From positions 30,228,396-30,292,395 of the forward strand of contig CM043960.1 in the NCBI GenBank assembly GCA_014529385.2: a DNA stretch of 64,000 nucleotides, given 5' to 3'. This stretch comes from Adiantum capillus-veneris. Lineage: Eukaryota > Streptophyta > Polypodiopsida > Polypodiales > Pteridaceae. Position 1 is the stretch's first letter; each line of letters opens with the position of its first letter. Positions 44,828 to 55,455 of the stretch are shown here, piece by piece. Both the position numbers and the translations under genes were made by a program. The notes beneath the pieces were generated by a model. It was not told the origin of the DNA. It searched no databases and worked only from the letters and a program-made list of their open reading frames with translations.

Positions 44828-44844
44828 CCCCGGCAGCGGCGCCA
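44828..44844 (-). promoter_or_regulatory. E5 primer-binding site, tRNA-Asp type
   Basis: The minus strand reads TGGCGCCGCTGCCGGGG, one mismatch from the E4 PBS, one base from the LTR. Confidence 0.9.
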
Positions 44845-44845
44845 A

Positions 44846-45783
44846 TGCTGGAGGGGAGCAACTCACACACCCATGAAGTGCATGCAAACACTACCTAGAT
44901 CAACATAATGTCAATCGAGGACACAGATGACACGATAGGCACACGGAGGAAAGCTCTTAAGCTTGTCATGCTGAGACCATCCTACACATACAACACTCAG
45001 GAAGACCAACTAAACCACAATCAAGAACCTCACTGCTCTCAACTACACCACCTAGCCACATACACTCATACGGAAGGTGACCCACCTAATCATGTCAGAT
45101 TCATACGAAACTTAAGGAACACCATCCCCTCACTAGGATACACCTGTCCCTAAGCTTCTACACTCAAAATCCTCACTCAAAACCCATCTGCGGAAAACGC
45201 ATAGGATGACAGAGAAAAATTTGGAAAGTGCCCGAAACTGAAATTTATGAGTACCTATGCGTAGCTTATGTCACCAAGATTCTATAGACTACTAGCACGC
45301 AGAAAACAGACATCGTTTGATACACTTACGGCCACAAATAGCTCGTAGATGCGTCGACGTGTGCGCTTCGTCTCGCGTGGAATGCTTGGCGTCGTCGCGT
45401 AGCTCTCCTGGAGCCAACAACAATGGTGCAGTCGGATCTCCAATGTGTTGAGCGAACCGGGCGTAGCAAGAGGATGAAGCTCACGCTCACTCTCTTTCTC
45501 TCTCACACACAGTAGACGGTAGCGTTGAGTTTTGATTATGATAAATTTTTTTTTACAAAATGACCTAGGTACCTTATATACTAAGGCTACCTTAGGTTTA
45601 ACCAAAAATGGGGTTGAAAGGGTCAAATGGCTTTGTATTTACAATATGGAAGTGCCATTGCACCCCGGCTTCTGAACTAGAATAACTACTCATTACAAAT
45701 GACGTTTATAGCCATAATTCGCAAAAGATAAGACTTTGGTACGAAACTTGAGTTATGTTGTGTTGTTGACCCGGCGGTCAACA
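44846..45783 (-). repeat. E5 5' LTR (938 bp)
   Basis: The plus strand reads TGCTGGAGGGG ... GGTCAACA; the first dinucleotides differ from the 3' LTR by one T-to-C change. A minus-strand TATATAA lies near 45574. Confidence 0.92.
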
Positions 45784-45924
45784 CCTAGATAATTATCTTA
45801 ATAAGCTAAATTCTCATTGGAACCCTTTAGAGGTCAACTAATAGGCTTTAGGCACCTTATGAAGGCAACATGGGGAGGAGCTTGATATGTGTCCTTGGTG
45901 CCTCTTTCGACATGTCTTGCCTTG

Positions 45925-46014
<90 letters not shown>

Positions 46015-46480
46015 CTCTCTTTCCCCTACTTGTAGGGCTCACCCCCCCTTGTGTAGGGATCCATGTTGACTTTGGAACACCTCACCCCTTGAGCACCTTA
46101 GTCATAAAACATGACAAGCACCTTAATCATCAAGCATGACAAGCACCTCAAGCACCTTAGTCAGTAAGCACCTCAAGCACCTTAGTCAGCAAGCACGACA
46201 AGCACCTCAAGCTTGGGCCGGGTTCCCACCTCAAGCTCAACCTAAGGTCCTAGGCCTAAGGGCTTTTAAAACTAAGGTCTTTATTGAAGCTAACCCTAAG
46301 TTCTTTCAAGCTCCATTAGCTAGCATTGCTCTTTGAGATACCATCTCCCATTTGGACCCATTGACTTTGGTCCCTGTGCTGAGATAGATCCATGAGCACA
46401 TGTCTATAATCTAACTCTTGTTCCCGTTTATTCTCCCACATTAAATGATCAGTTTAATATGAGAAAATCATTTGGGTTAG
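45784..46480. repeat. GA microsatellite and AAGCACCT minisatellite
   Basis: (GA)n of about 41 units at 45928-46010 runs straight into TTCTCTCTCTTT, so it can fold back. At 46091-46215 the words AAGCACCTTAGTCA and GACAAGCACCTCAAGCACC recur about seven times. There is no gene; Arg-Glu repeat frames are artefacts. Confidence 0.85.
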
Positions 46481-47825
46481 TTAGATATTAGATTTTATGA
46501 CATACGGACTGAGGGGGGTGCTATATATAGGTGTGTCATGATCAGTATATACATGCATCCTATGGGCTTGGGCCATAGGGTGTTCTATGTAGGTGAAACA
46601 AAGAGCATCACATAACCATGACCCAATATCCATAGGAGGCCAAGAAGGGCTGACAAAATGCTCTTTGTCAGGCATCACAAAGAGAGATCTTATGAACCCG
46701 TGCTCATGTTGCATGCGCAAATATGCACACATGTTTGTCCATAAATGTATGTTTTTGTTGTATGTGTGATTTATGATTTCATACAGGTATAAATATGTTT
46801 TGAGAGATTGCCACCACATATGGGGGTATGTGAGAGTTGCATACTTGAGTATGCAGATGCAATTGTGTCCAAAGTGACATAAATAAAGAGTACATACATT
46901 TAAAGTATAACTGTGCACTAGTATAATCATACGTGCGTGTCTACCCATAATTTTTTTGAAGAGCAGCATATTTTCTTGAATAAATATATATCTTTATTCC
47001 ACGTTTGTGTGCATTTCCGTGCTACACATTCAAATCTAAATGCCAAAACCCAATAGATCAAAAAATTTCAAAAAATTGTGAAATTTTTAAAATTTTGAAA
47101 AATTTCAAGATTGCTTCAAACTTTGCTATAATGAGTTTTCAAGCCCCTTATTGATATCGTGGAAAATTTTCTAAAACGAGTTTTTAAGCCCCCTCCATTG
47201 ATATTGGGGAGAAAAATAGTGCACATTTTTTTAGCGTAAATTTATCAATTTTGGGTATTTTTATTGTATTTTTACCTATACGAATTTGAGCCCCGGGGTT
47301 TGAATTTACTTCATGGGTATCGTTCCACTCGTAGTGTCAAGATATGGGCGCTGACAAAATCTTGCGCCAACATTTTTGAAAACCAAACTCTTTATTTTTT
47401 CTTTCTGGAAAGCCCTCAAAAATTATGAACCAATAAGCTACATCTCATCGTGAGAAAAAGCCTATAACTCTAGCAATTTCACTTGCATTGGCCGAAGCAT
47501 GTGAACAGCCCCTAGATTCAAAGTTTGAATTTTGAATTTTAATATAACCTTATCTGGCTGAAAGCAGGGTTTGATGGTATAAAAAAAAGGACCAATATTT
47601 TTCCACCTTATTGGTACTAATGAAAAAGTGGGGACCGGTAAAATTGTTGTAGTTTGTGTCAAAACTTGTCAAAGTTTGTTTTTTTATGTTCTTCTTTCCA
47701 AGGTGTATCCAATGATATACAATATGATAAGTGATTTCTTTTGGGACTTCAATAAATTGAATTGCAAACATTTGTCAAAGGTACTGTCAAGGACAACCAA
47801 TTTTGTACCACCATCTCTTGCTTTT
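46481..47825. other. No supported gene
   Basis: AT-rich flank with TATATATAGG near 46520 and ATTTTTAAAATTTTGAAAAATTTC near 47080. The minus frame 46969-46481 is open for 162 codons but shows no motif; I regard it as chance. Confidence 0.4.
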
Positions 47826-47878
47826 AGCCATCTCTCTCTCTCTCTCTCTCTCTCTATGTGTCACTCCTTTTTAATGTG

Positions 47879-47909
<31 letters not shown>

Positions 47910-48068
47910 TTTTCACATAGCTGCTTGCACAAAGGTCCACTTCCCTCTCTCTCTTCCTATACACACACACACACACACACAGTCATCGTAGTCATCGTAG
48001 TTGCTTGCACAGAGGTCCACTTCCCTCTCTCTCTTCCTATACACACACACACACAATCATCGTAGTCA
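47826..48068. repeat. CT and CA microsatellites within a 73-bp duplication
   Basis: (CT)n at 47829-47851 and 47886-47908. GCTTGCACA(A/G)AGGTCCACTTCC, CTCTCTCTTCCTATACAC and (CA)n occur twice, starting about 47930 and 48003. Confidence 0.85.
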
Positions 48069-48689
48069 TCTTCATTGCCAATGTCATTGTCATAACTCCA
48101 GTTCTCTCTTCGCATAGACCTGCGATCGCAATGCTAGTGTCTCTTTGCACACGTCTGCATGCAACCATCGTTGCCAGCTTCAACATATAGATCTGCAACT
48201 ACGGTGCCACCGCCACAATCGCTCTCCCTACACTCCTTCTCCTTTCTTCTCCTTGCCCAAATATGTGTTGATAGTTTGCTGCACAAATCTCTCTTCATTT
48301 GCATGCACATTTGCCCCCAATTTTCCTTGTCAAGGTGACTCTCTCGGCCTCCGTCTCCGGCGCTTCACCGAGCTTCCTCTCCCGCGCTCATCTTCTCGAA
48401 ATCCCAATTCAAGAACGCATTTAGTCCATTCAAAGGTACCTACATGGTCACCATGGCAGCCTAGGGGGGGTCACTTAATGTTTATGTGACTATCACATGA
48501 GTGCAGGAGAAGGGGTTATTAAATTTCATTTTTTCTCACATTTTCACATACATAAGGGTACCATAAAATGGAACTGGAAAAAAAATACATATTGAATAGG
48601 AAAAGGGGGTATTTTATTTGTCTAAAATTTACAAATAAAAGTTTAAAAAATAGTCCTTGAACGCACACTATATAAAAAACGTATACATA
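48069..48689. other. Non-coding, isolated satellite fragment
   Basis: Around 48417-48470 lies a piece of the satellite below (CATTTAGTCCATTC, ACCTACATGGTCACCATGGCAGCC). Otherwise I see nothing. Confidence 0.5.
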
Positions 48690-51146
48690 GTGCCCCCCCA
48701 AGATTGGCAACCATATGGCCCTAGGTCCATAGCATCTCTCACAGAATAGATGAGAACCTATGGCTTTAGGGCAAGAGGGTTGCCTAGGTGTTAATGTAAA
48801 AGCTCTCAAAGAGAATTTATGTCATTCAAGGGCACCTACATGAGCATCATGGTAGCCCTATGGACCTAAATCCATAGGATCTCACATTATAATAGAGGGC
48901 AACATAAGGCCCTTGAACTTATACATTGGCACCTTATGGCCATAGGATCTCTCATAAGAATAGGGGGAAACATATGGCCTAGGTGTCAATGTAGAAGCTC
49001 TCCAAGATCATTTAGTCTATTTAAGGGAACCTACATGGGCATCATGGCAGCCCTATGGCCTGAGGTGCATAGGATCTGCCATTATAATAGAGGGAAACAT
49101 ATGGCCCTTGAGCTTAGACATTAGAACTCTCTCATCAGAATAGAAAGAAACCTATCACCGTAGGGACAAAGGGTGGCCTAGGTGTCAATGTAAAATATCT
49201 CAAAGAGCATTTAGACCATTCAAAAGCACCTAAATGGGCACCATGGCAGCCCTATGGCCCTAGGAACATAGGATCTCTCATTACAATAGAGGGCAACCTA
49301 TGGCCCTTGGGATTATATATTGGCACCCTATGGCCCTAGGGCCATAGGAACTCTCATGAGAAAGAGGGAAATCTATGGCCCTAGGTATAGATGGTGGCCT
49401 AGGTGACAATGTAAAAGCTCTCAAAGAGCATTTAGGCCCATGGGCATCATGGCAACCCTATGGCCCTAGGGCCGTATGATCTCTCATGACAATAGAGGGC
49501 AACCTATGGCGCTTGAGCTTATACATTGGCACCCTAAGGCCATAGGATATCTCAATAATAAAGGGCAACCTATGGCCCTAGGTCTAGATGGTGGCCTAGG
49601 TGTCAATGTAAACGGTCTCGAAGAGCATTTAGGCCATTCAAGGGCACCTACAAAGGCACCATGGCAACCCTATGTCCTTAGGGCCATATGATCTCTCATG
49701 ACAATAGAGGGAAACCTATGGCCCTTGAGCTTATACATTGGCACCCTATGGCCCTAGGGCCATAGTATCTTTCATTAAATAAAGGGCAACATATGGCCCT
49801 AGGGACAAAGGGTGGTCTAGGTGTCAATGTAAAATCTTTCAAAGAGCATTTAGGCCATTTAAGGGCACCTACATGGGCACTATGGCAACCCTATGTCCTA
49901 AAGCTATAGGCTCTCTCATTGGAATAGAGTGAAACTTTTGGCCCTTGAGCTTATACATTGGCACATAATGTCCCATTAGCACCCTATGGTCCCAAGGTCA
50001 TATGATCTCTCAACAAGGACACCTACATGTGCACCATGGCAGCCTTATGGCCCTAGGTACATAGAAACCTCATTACAATAGAGGGCAACCTATGACCCTT
50101 GAGCTTATACTTTGGCACCATATTGCCCTAGGTCCATAGGATCTCTCATGAGAATAGAGGGCAATGTATGGCCCTAGGTCTAGATGATGGCCTAGGTGTC
50201 AATGTAAAAGCTCTGCAAGAGCATTTGGGCCATTCAAGGACACCTACATGAGGACCATGGCATCCATGTGGCCATAGGATCTCTCATTACAATAGAGGGA
50301 AACCTATAGCCCTTGAGCTTATACATTGATACCCTCTCATCAGAATAGAGGAAAACCTATGGCCTTATGGCAAGAGGGTGTCGTGGTGTCAATGTAAAAG
50401 CTCTCAAAGATGATTTAGGCCATTCAAGGACACATACGTGGACACCATGGTATCCACATGGACCTAGAAACATAGGATCTATCATTACAAACGAGGGCAA
50501 CTTATGACCCTTAAGCTTATACATTGGCACAATATGGCCCTAGGGACATAGGATCTCTCATGTGAATAGAGGAAAACCCATGGCCCTAGGGTGCCTGGGT
50601 GTCAATGTAAAAGCTCTCAAAGAGCTTTGAGGACACTCAAGGAAACCTACACAAGCACCATGGCAACCCTATGGCCTTAGGACCCTAGTATATCTTATTA
50701 CAAAAGAGGGCTACCTATGGACCTTGAGTTTATACATTGGCACCATTTCATCACAATAGCGGGAAGCATATGTCCCTAGGGATAGAGGGCAGCCTAGATG
50801 TCAATGTGAAAGCTCTCAAAGAGAATTTAGGCCATTCAAGGGTACCTATGGCCCTAGGAACATAGGTCTCTCTCATTACAATAGAGGGCAACCTATGCCC
50901 TTTGGGCTTATACATTGGCACCCTATGGCCCTAGGGCCATAGGATCTCTCATGAGAAAAGAGGGAAACCTATGGCCCTAGGGCCAGATGATGGCCCAGGT
51001 GTCACTGTAAAAGCTCTCAAAGAAAATTTAGGCCATTCAAGGACACATACATGGGTTGGCATGGCAACCCTATGGCCCTAGAGCTATAGGATCTCTCATA
51101 AACAATAGAGTGAAACATATGGTGCTTAAGGTTATACATTGACACC
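48690..51146. repeat. Satellite array, about 200-bp unit, about 12 diverged copies
   Basis: The word ACCTACATGGGCACCATGGCA recurs, with changes, near 48834, 49027, 49226, 49438, 49642, 49865, 50019, 50240, 50431, 50645 and 51043 (steps 154-223). Each unit has GGTGTCAATGTAAAAGCTCT, AATAGAGGGCAACCTATGGC and CTTATACATTGGCACC. Perfect 22-bp palindromes (arms CCTATGGCCC/GGGCCATAGG) occur at 49327-49348 and 50922-50943. E6 interrupts the array. Confidence 0.88.
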
Positions 51147-51770
51147 TGTTAAGACGGTTACGCCGCTAGCGGAAGCTAAATAGCGAGAACTCAACCAACA
51201 ACAGAATTTGTCAGACGAGGACGGAGCTTGACCCGCAGGCGCATGGAAACAACTAGGTGGGTGTCAAATCACCTACTCGACCTTCTAATGACAATCACTA
51301 CTAAGGAAATCAAATCTAAGTTCTAAAATACGCAAGTGACTGAAATCCGTACTACGAACGAATGCTATACGAAACAGGATCTAGAATCATTGAATCGATC
51401 TCAAACTCAAGGGGAAGTCTATACACTAGGTAAGAACAACACCCTAAAGACTTGAACTGTAAAATCAACCTATAACCACTCCGTGCGGTAAACGCGTATG
51501 AAGACAGGCCGAAAAATACAGCTGACCGAAACTTGACCCCGATGGTACTAATGTGTAGCTCTACTCGTTGTGGTTCTATAGATATGCTGCACGCTCTATT
51601 CCGACACACGAGTTGGAAGAAAACTCACACCGAAGCTCGTAGGAACTTACCACACATAGAAGCCGATAGCGCGCACTCTTGGTATCTGTGCGTAGCTCTC
51701 ACCGTTGCTAACACAATGGTGGTGTCGCTTCTCCAATGGCAGCCCCGTAGCCCACGTAGCAAGAAGATAA

Positions 51771-51845
<75 letters not shown>

Positions 51846-52131
51846 ACACAGTCACGGCGCTCAAAAACTCACTTTGATTAATAATTGAATCTACCTTAGG
51901 TTACAAAACTTTGGCTTATATACCTCAGCCTTGGAGGTGAGAACATCTCTAATTATTTACATCAACAGGTGAAATTACTTCGGGATTACAAGCTGGAAAC
52001 TCAATTGAGTCCCGTTACTTAATGAATGGCTCAAATCAAAATTAATGTCGGAAAGACATTTATTACAATCAATGGTTACAAAATGATGGGTGTGAGCAAA
52101 AATGTGGGTGTGATCCTCTGCTGGCTCAACA
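51147..52131 (-). repeat. E6 3' LTR (985 bp)
   Basis: The plus strand runs TGTTAAGACGG ... GGCTCAACA, flanked by the PPT on one side and satellite on the other. It shares with the E5 LTR a GCGTAGCTCTC...ACAATGGTG block, a CT tract and GGCTTATATACCTC (minus TATATAA near 51918). It contains (CT)35 at 51774-51843. Confidence 0.92.
51774..51843. repeat. (CT)35 microsatellite in the E6 LTR
   Basis: An uninterrupted CT run in the transcribed leader on the minus strand (GA sense). The same location is CT/GA-rich in the E4 and E5 LTRs. Confidence 0.95.
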
Positions 52132-52172
52132 CTCCCCCCCCTCTGCGTTCATGTCGTCCCTGACATGACTTT
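52132..52172 (-). promoter_or_regulatory. E6 polypurine tract and GGGACGACATGA block
   Basis: The minus strand reads GTCATGTCAGGGACGACATG, then AACGCAGA and nine G before AG and the LTR start TGTTGAGCC. Confidence 0.9.
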
Positions 52173-52181
52173 TAGGCTTGG

Positions 52182-52466
52182 TCAATAGAGTCCTGTCGTC
52201 TTGAGCATCTGCAAATGTGATTCGTAGCGTAGGTTGCCGATGGTCAAGGTTGGGCCAAATATTTTGCTTTCGTGAGTGAAAAAGCCGGTGTAGAAAGCTT
52301 CTTCGAATGTTTGCATGTGGAAGCTAGGCAAAAACATAATTCTTTGGTATAAGAGATGTAACACCTTTGGTGATGGCTGCAATGAAAGATCATACATCAT
52401 ATCCGTCACTGTCGGCCGTCGATAGTAGACTCTAGGTCGTGGCTTTATCTGGTGCGAACACTTCAA
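52182..52466 (-). pseudogene. E6 accessory ORF, frameshifted C-terminal end
   Basis: VYYRRPTVTDMMYDLSLQPS, KVLHLLYQRIMFLPS, FHMQTFEEAFYTGFF, SKIFGPTLTIGNLRYES, ending at TAG 52182. Aligned with the E3 accessory remnant (14229-14693), it is the direct continuation of the 1007-codon frame, which stops at 52432 just after IEVFAPDK. One base change of frame separates them. Mutation is the simplest reading. Confidence 0.75.
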
Positions 52467-55455
52467 TGCATGCTAAGAGAGTCCTGCAGATTTTCTTTAG
52501 CATCTGACACGAAAGGTCAGGAGAGCCAGTAAAGAGTTTGATGGTGCCCGTTAGGGTTTTCACCATGTAGGCTTTACCTATTCTCTCTCCTGTCTTTGGT
52601 CCTGGCATCCTTGGGTAATTAAGCCAATTTGGCTTCTTTTCTGCAATCCTGCCATGCTCTTTCCAGCTTCTGACTCTTGGCGCCGGGCAGAAGGTTGCAT
52701 CCTCCCGAATCTCCTTTGGAGCCTCTACCAAGTAGATGAGGTAGGCTGGGTATTTGTTCAGCCAACCTTTCCTCCATCTAGGTTGAGAATATACAATCTT
52801 CTTTGATTGTTCATCCTTTGTGATGTCGCCTTCGTAAAGAGCGACAAACTTCTCCTCCTCTATTCTCTTTTTCGTCTTTATCACTTCAAATTTCATCAGA
52901 GGGAAAGGCAGGCTGGGTTGCATCCACTCTTCATGGAGCACTTTTGTGTCTAAACCTTGAAGTCTAATGGAGATGAGGAGTCTCCTTTCCCATTCCATTT
53001 CCGCCTTGGCACTTTCCTCTGTTGACTTTTCTATTTGGTCCTGGAGCCTGTGTTCTTCTTCTTCAGAGATTCCTGAAGTTGAGGCCACTTCTTGAACTGG
53101 GGCTGGATCTTCAATTGTGGTTGCCTCTCCAGTTTCTGGTAGCTCTATGGCTGCTCCCCTTGCTTCTTCTTGTGGTGTCTCTGTTTCTCTTCTTTGTTTC
53201 TCTTGGAGGTCTTGGAGCTGTTTGCGGAGGGCCTCATTTTCTGTCCTTAGTGTTTGGTTTTCTGATGTGAGCCTCTCCTCTGCAGCCAATGATCCCTCCG
53301 CCATGTGCAATCTTTGCACTTGCTCTAACCTTAGCTCTCTTTGCAAACTTCTGACCTGATCTTCCAGAGCTGGAACGAGGGCTCCCTCTTGTTCTGTTCC
53401 TGCTCTGCTAGCTCTAGGGGTGGTCCTGAGTCTCGTGATTGTCCTTTCTTGAAGTTCGACTCTTTCCCTTAGCTCAATGAGCTCATCCTTGGCTGCCTCC
53501 AGCTCATCTTCTATTCGCTCCTTTGCTTCCTGTGAACTTGTTACCTCTCTTGAAGCTTCGGCTAGTTGGAGTATCAAGCCGTCTCTCTCGTTTTCTGCGT
53601 CGTAGAGTGATGCTTTATGACTTTCAGATTCAGTCATAGCATTCTCTAACTTCTTCTGCAACTCTGCTTCCTTTTGTTTTGCTGTCTCAATTGCTACTTC
53701 CTTTGCTCTGGATCTTTCTTTAATCTTGCTGAGCAGTTCATGCACCATGTGCATGTCTTTTTCATCTTCATCTGTCAACTTGACAGCTCTTTCTGCCACC
53801 ACCTCCAATGGCTTCGGCTCTTCTAGTATGTTCCGCTCGTCCATTTTCTCTTCACTCTCCATTGTACCTTTTGTCTTTTCCTTCGTCCCTTTCCGATCAT
53901 CTTGTTTTCGTAGGGATATCCCATAAACTGCCTCCAGGGCCTCTTCTTCACTGTATCCGATCGCTACCAGATCCTCATAATCATCTTTCTTTTGCTGAAG
54001 TGGATCTATCTCCTTTTCCTTGGTCCCGGCCTCCGGCTTTTCCATAACTTCTGTTTCTATTTCTATTGTGGTCTCCTCCACAATAATTTCCGTCTTCTTC
54101 GGGCTTGGTACATCAGTAAAGGAGGGCTGATTGTCCTCAGTCATCTTGGCTTTCCCTTTGTTTGCTTGCCCGTCTTTCTCTCGAAGTTCAGTAGACTCAT
54201 CTACTTCCTTCTTCTCCTTGTCGTCCTTTTTCAGCTCAGCTTTTAAAAGCTGTACTTCCTCTTCAGTATAAGGCTCGACAGGTTGCTGCTCCAGTATGGC
54301 CTCCGACTCCTCATAAGCTCTAATATATTGATCATATTGATCAACATGTGGCCTGGCTGAGCTGGTTCCGACTTTAGTGGGGTCTGGCACCCACATTTCT
54401 TCAAAGTCCCCCTTTAGAGCTCTTTCCGCTCTAAACTGCTCCACCAGCCTTTCCATTCTTGCGGCTTTTTGACTTTTGGTTTGCTTGGGATCAGCCTTCT
54501 TCTTCACTTTCTTCTTGAGCGGCTCGTCCACAGCCTCTTCAAGTTCTGAAACTATTTCTAGTTTTCGGCGTGCTCTTGTGGACGCCCTCTTGGATACTTC
54601 TTGCTGTTCTTTCTCTTCATCGGCTTCTCTAAGCCACTCATTCTGGGAGGGAACCCGTGGCCCTTGATCTCTGGCTCCAATAGCTTCATAAGCTATTCTT
54701 GTCAGAACTTCAGCTCCTCCTATATACTTTGGCTTCTCGTTGTGCATGGCGATTACTTGCTCGTGGATGTATTGAGCGTAATTCACCTCTTTTGGCATAT
54801 TGCTCTTCAATGCCCATGTGATGGTAGTTGCAATGGCATGGGGCGGTGTCGTATACTTCTGCGGTCTTTTACTGCATACATGGAAAAACTGGTTGTATAA
54901 TCGGCAAAGGGTTGCCGCTCGTTGATCTGCCATATCTCCGTAGGTTGTATTTTGTTTCTTTGATCCATAGACCTCTATGGCCTCCCTTCTTTCTCTGACA
55001 GAACTCCCTTTGTTGTGCAGCTTCAATGCATCTGCAATGAGCTGTGGAGTGATCTGTACTTCAACTGTTTCTCCATCCATGGCTGTCAACGTGGCTTTCC
55101 CATCCTTCTGAATGGATGTTGCCAACTCATACACTCTTCTTGTGTCTATACCTGATGGTCTCGAGGTGAAGAACCTGTGTAAGTCAGTCTTTTCCAGGTA
55201 CCTGTTGATGTTCTCTGACCTGCTATATTCCACTAATTCTCGTGGGATCATAGGTACATCGACCGATTGCCCTTGAGGATCTCTGAAAGTCCCCTGGTAG
55301 ATCTTTATTCCCTCTTTTTCTAGTACTGCTTCCTCCACCCAAGTCTTGGTTGGCTTGAGGGTTTCTGTTGGAATATCAAAAGGTTCTGCTTCTGCAAGAG
55401 CATCCTTGATGGTTGGTCTTTTTCTCTTAGTTGCCGATGACTTAGCGGAATCCAT
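52432..55455 (-). CDS. E6 accessory ORF, 1007 aa, coiled-coil protein of unknown function
   Basis: Open from ATG 55455 to the stop at 52432. Residues about 40-265 look globular (IPRELVEYSRSENINRYLEK, FFTSRPSGIDTRRVYEL, VEVQITPQLIADALKL, AIATTITWALKS, LTRIAYEAIG), in layout like the N-terminal domain of plant transposon-associated ORFs (Transposase_32-like; inference). A basic cluster KKKVKKK is near 314-320, and acidic disordered sequence covers about 380-480. GYSEEEALEAVYGI near 500 resembles a UBA helix pair. Long heptad-rich coiled coils run about 570-690 and 705-775, and a C-terminal domain about 830-1007. I see no signal peptide or membrane helix, so it is not a classical env. A CTAAC branch and ACAG acceptor lie directly upstream. 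Confidence 0.8.
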   Translation of the reverse strand: MDSAKSSATKRKRPTIKDALAEAEPFDIPTETLKPTKTWVEEAVLEKEGIKIYQGTFRDPQGQSVDVPMIPRELVEYSRSENINRYLEKTDLHRFFTSRPSGIDTRRVYELATSIQKDGKATLTAMDGETVEVQITPQLIADALKLHNKGSSVRERREAIEVYGSKKQNTTYGDMADQRAATLCRLYNQFFHVCSKRPQKYTTPPHAIATTITWALKSNMPKEVNYAQYIHEQVIAMHNEKPKYIGGAEVLTRIAYEAIGARDQGPRVPSQNEWLREADEEKEQQEVSKRASTRARRKLEIVSELEEAVDEPLKKKVKKKADPKQTKSQKAARMERLVEQFRAERALKGDFEEMWVPDPTKVGTSSARPHVDQYDQYIRAYEESEAILEQQPVEPYTEEEVQLLKAELKKDDKEKKEVDESTELREKDGQANKGKAKMTEDNQPSFTDVPSPKKTEIIVEETTIEIETEVMEKPEAGTKEKEIDPLQQKKDDYEDLVAIGYSEEEALEAVYGISLRKQDDRKGTKEKTKGTMESEEKMDERNILEEPKPLEVVAERAVKLTDEDEKDMHMVHELLSKIKERSRAKEVAIETAKQKEAELQKKLENAMTESESHKASLYDAENERDGLILQLAEASREVTSSQEAKERIEDELEAAKDELIELRERVELQERTITRLRTTPRASRAGTEQEGALVPALEDQVRSLQRELRLEQVQRLHMAEGSLAAEERLTSENQTLRTENEALRKQLQDLQEKQRRETETPQEEARGAAIELPETGEATTIEDPAPVQEVASTSGISEEEEHRLQDQIEKSTEESAKAEMEWERRLLISIRLQGLDTKVLHEEWMQPSLPFPLMKFEVIKTKKRIEEEKFVALYEGDITKDEQSKKIVYSQPRWRKGWLNKYPAYLIYLVEAPKEIREDATFCPAPRVRSWKEHGRIAEKKPNWLNYPRMPGPKTGERIGKAYMVKTLTGTIKLFTGSPDLSCQMLKKICRTLLACIEVFAPDKATT

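Noticed and set aside
45857-46139. Arg-Glu and Ser-Leu repeat frames
   Set aside because: Translations of the GA microsatellite next to E5.
46481-46969. 162-codon minus-strand frame
   Set aside because: No motif, codon pattern unremarkable, AT-rich flank; long frames occur by chance at this size.
51533-51877. Ser-Leu and Arg-Glu repeat frames in the E6 LTR
   Set aside because: Translations of the (CT)35 run.
52432-52470. Programmed frameshift at the end of the E6 accessory ORF
   Set aside because: No slippery heptamer is visible at the overlap; a simple indel is the simpler reading.
53022-54900. Plus-strand frames opposite the 1007-codon ORF
   Set aside because: Leucine/serine-rich shadows of Glu/Lys-rich coding on the other strand.
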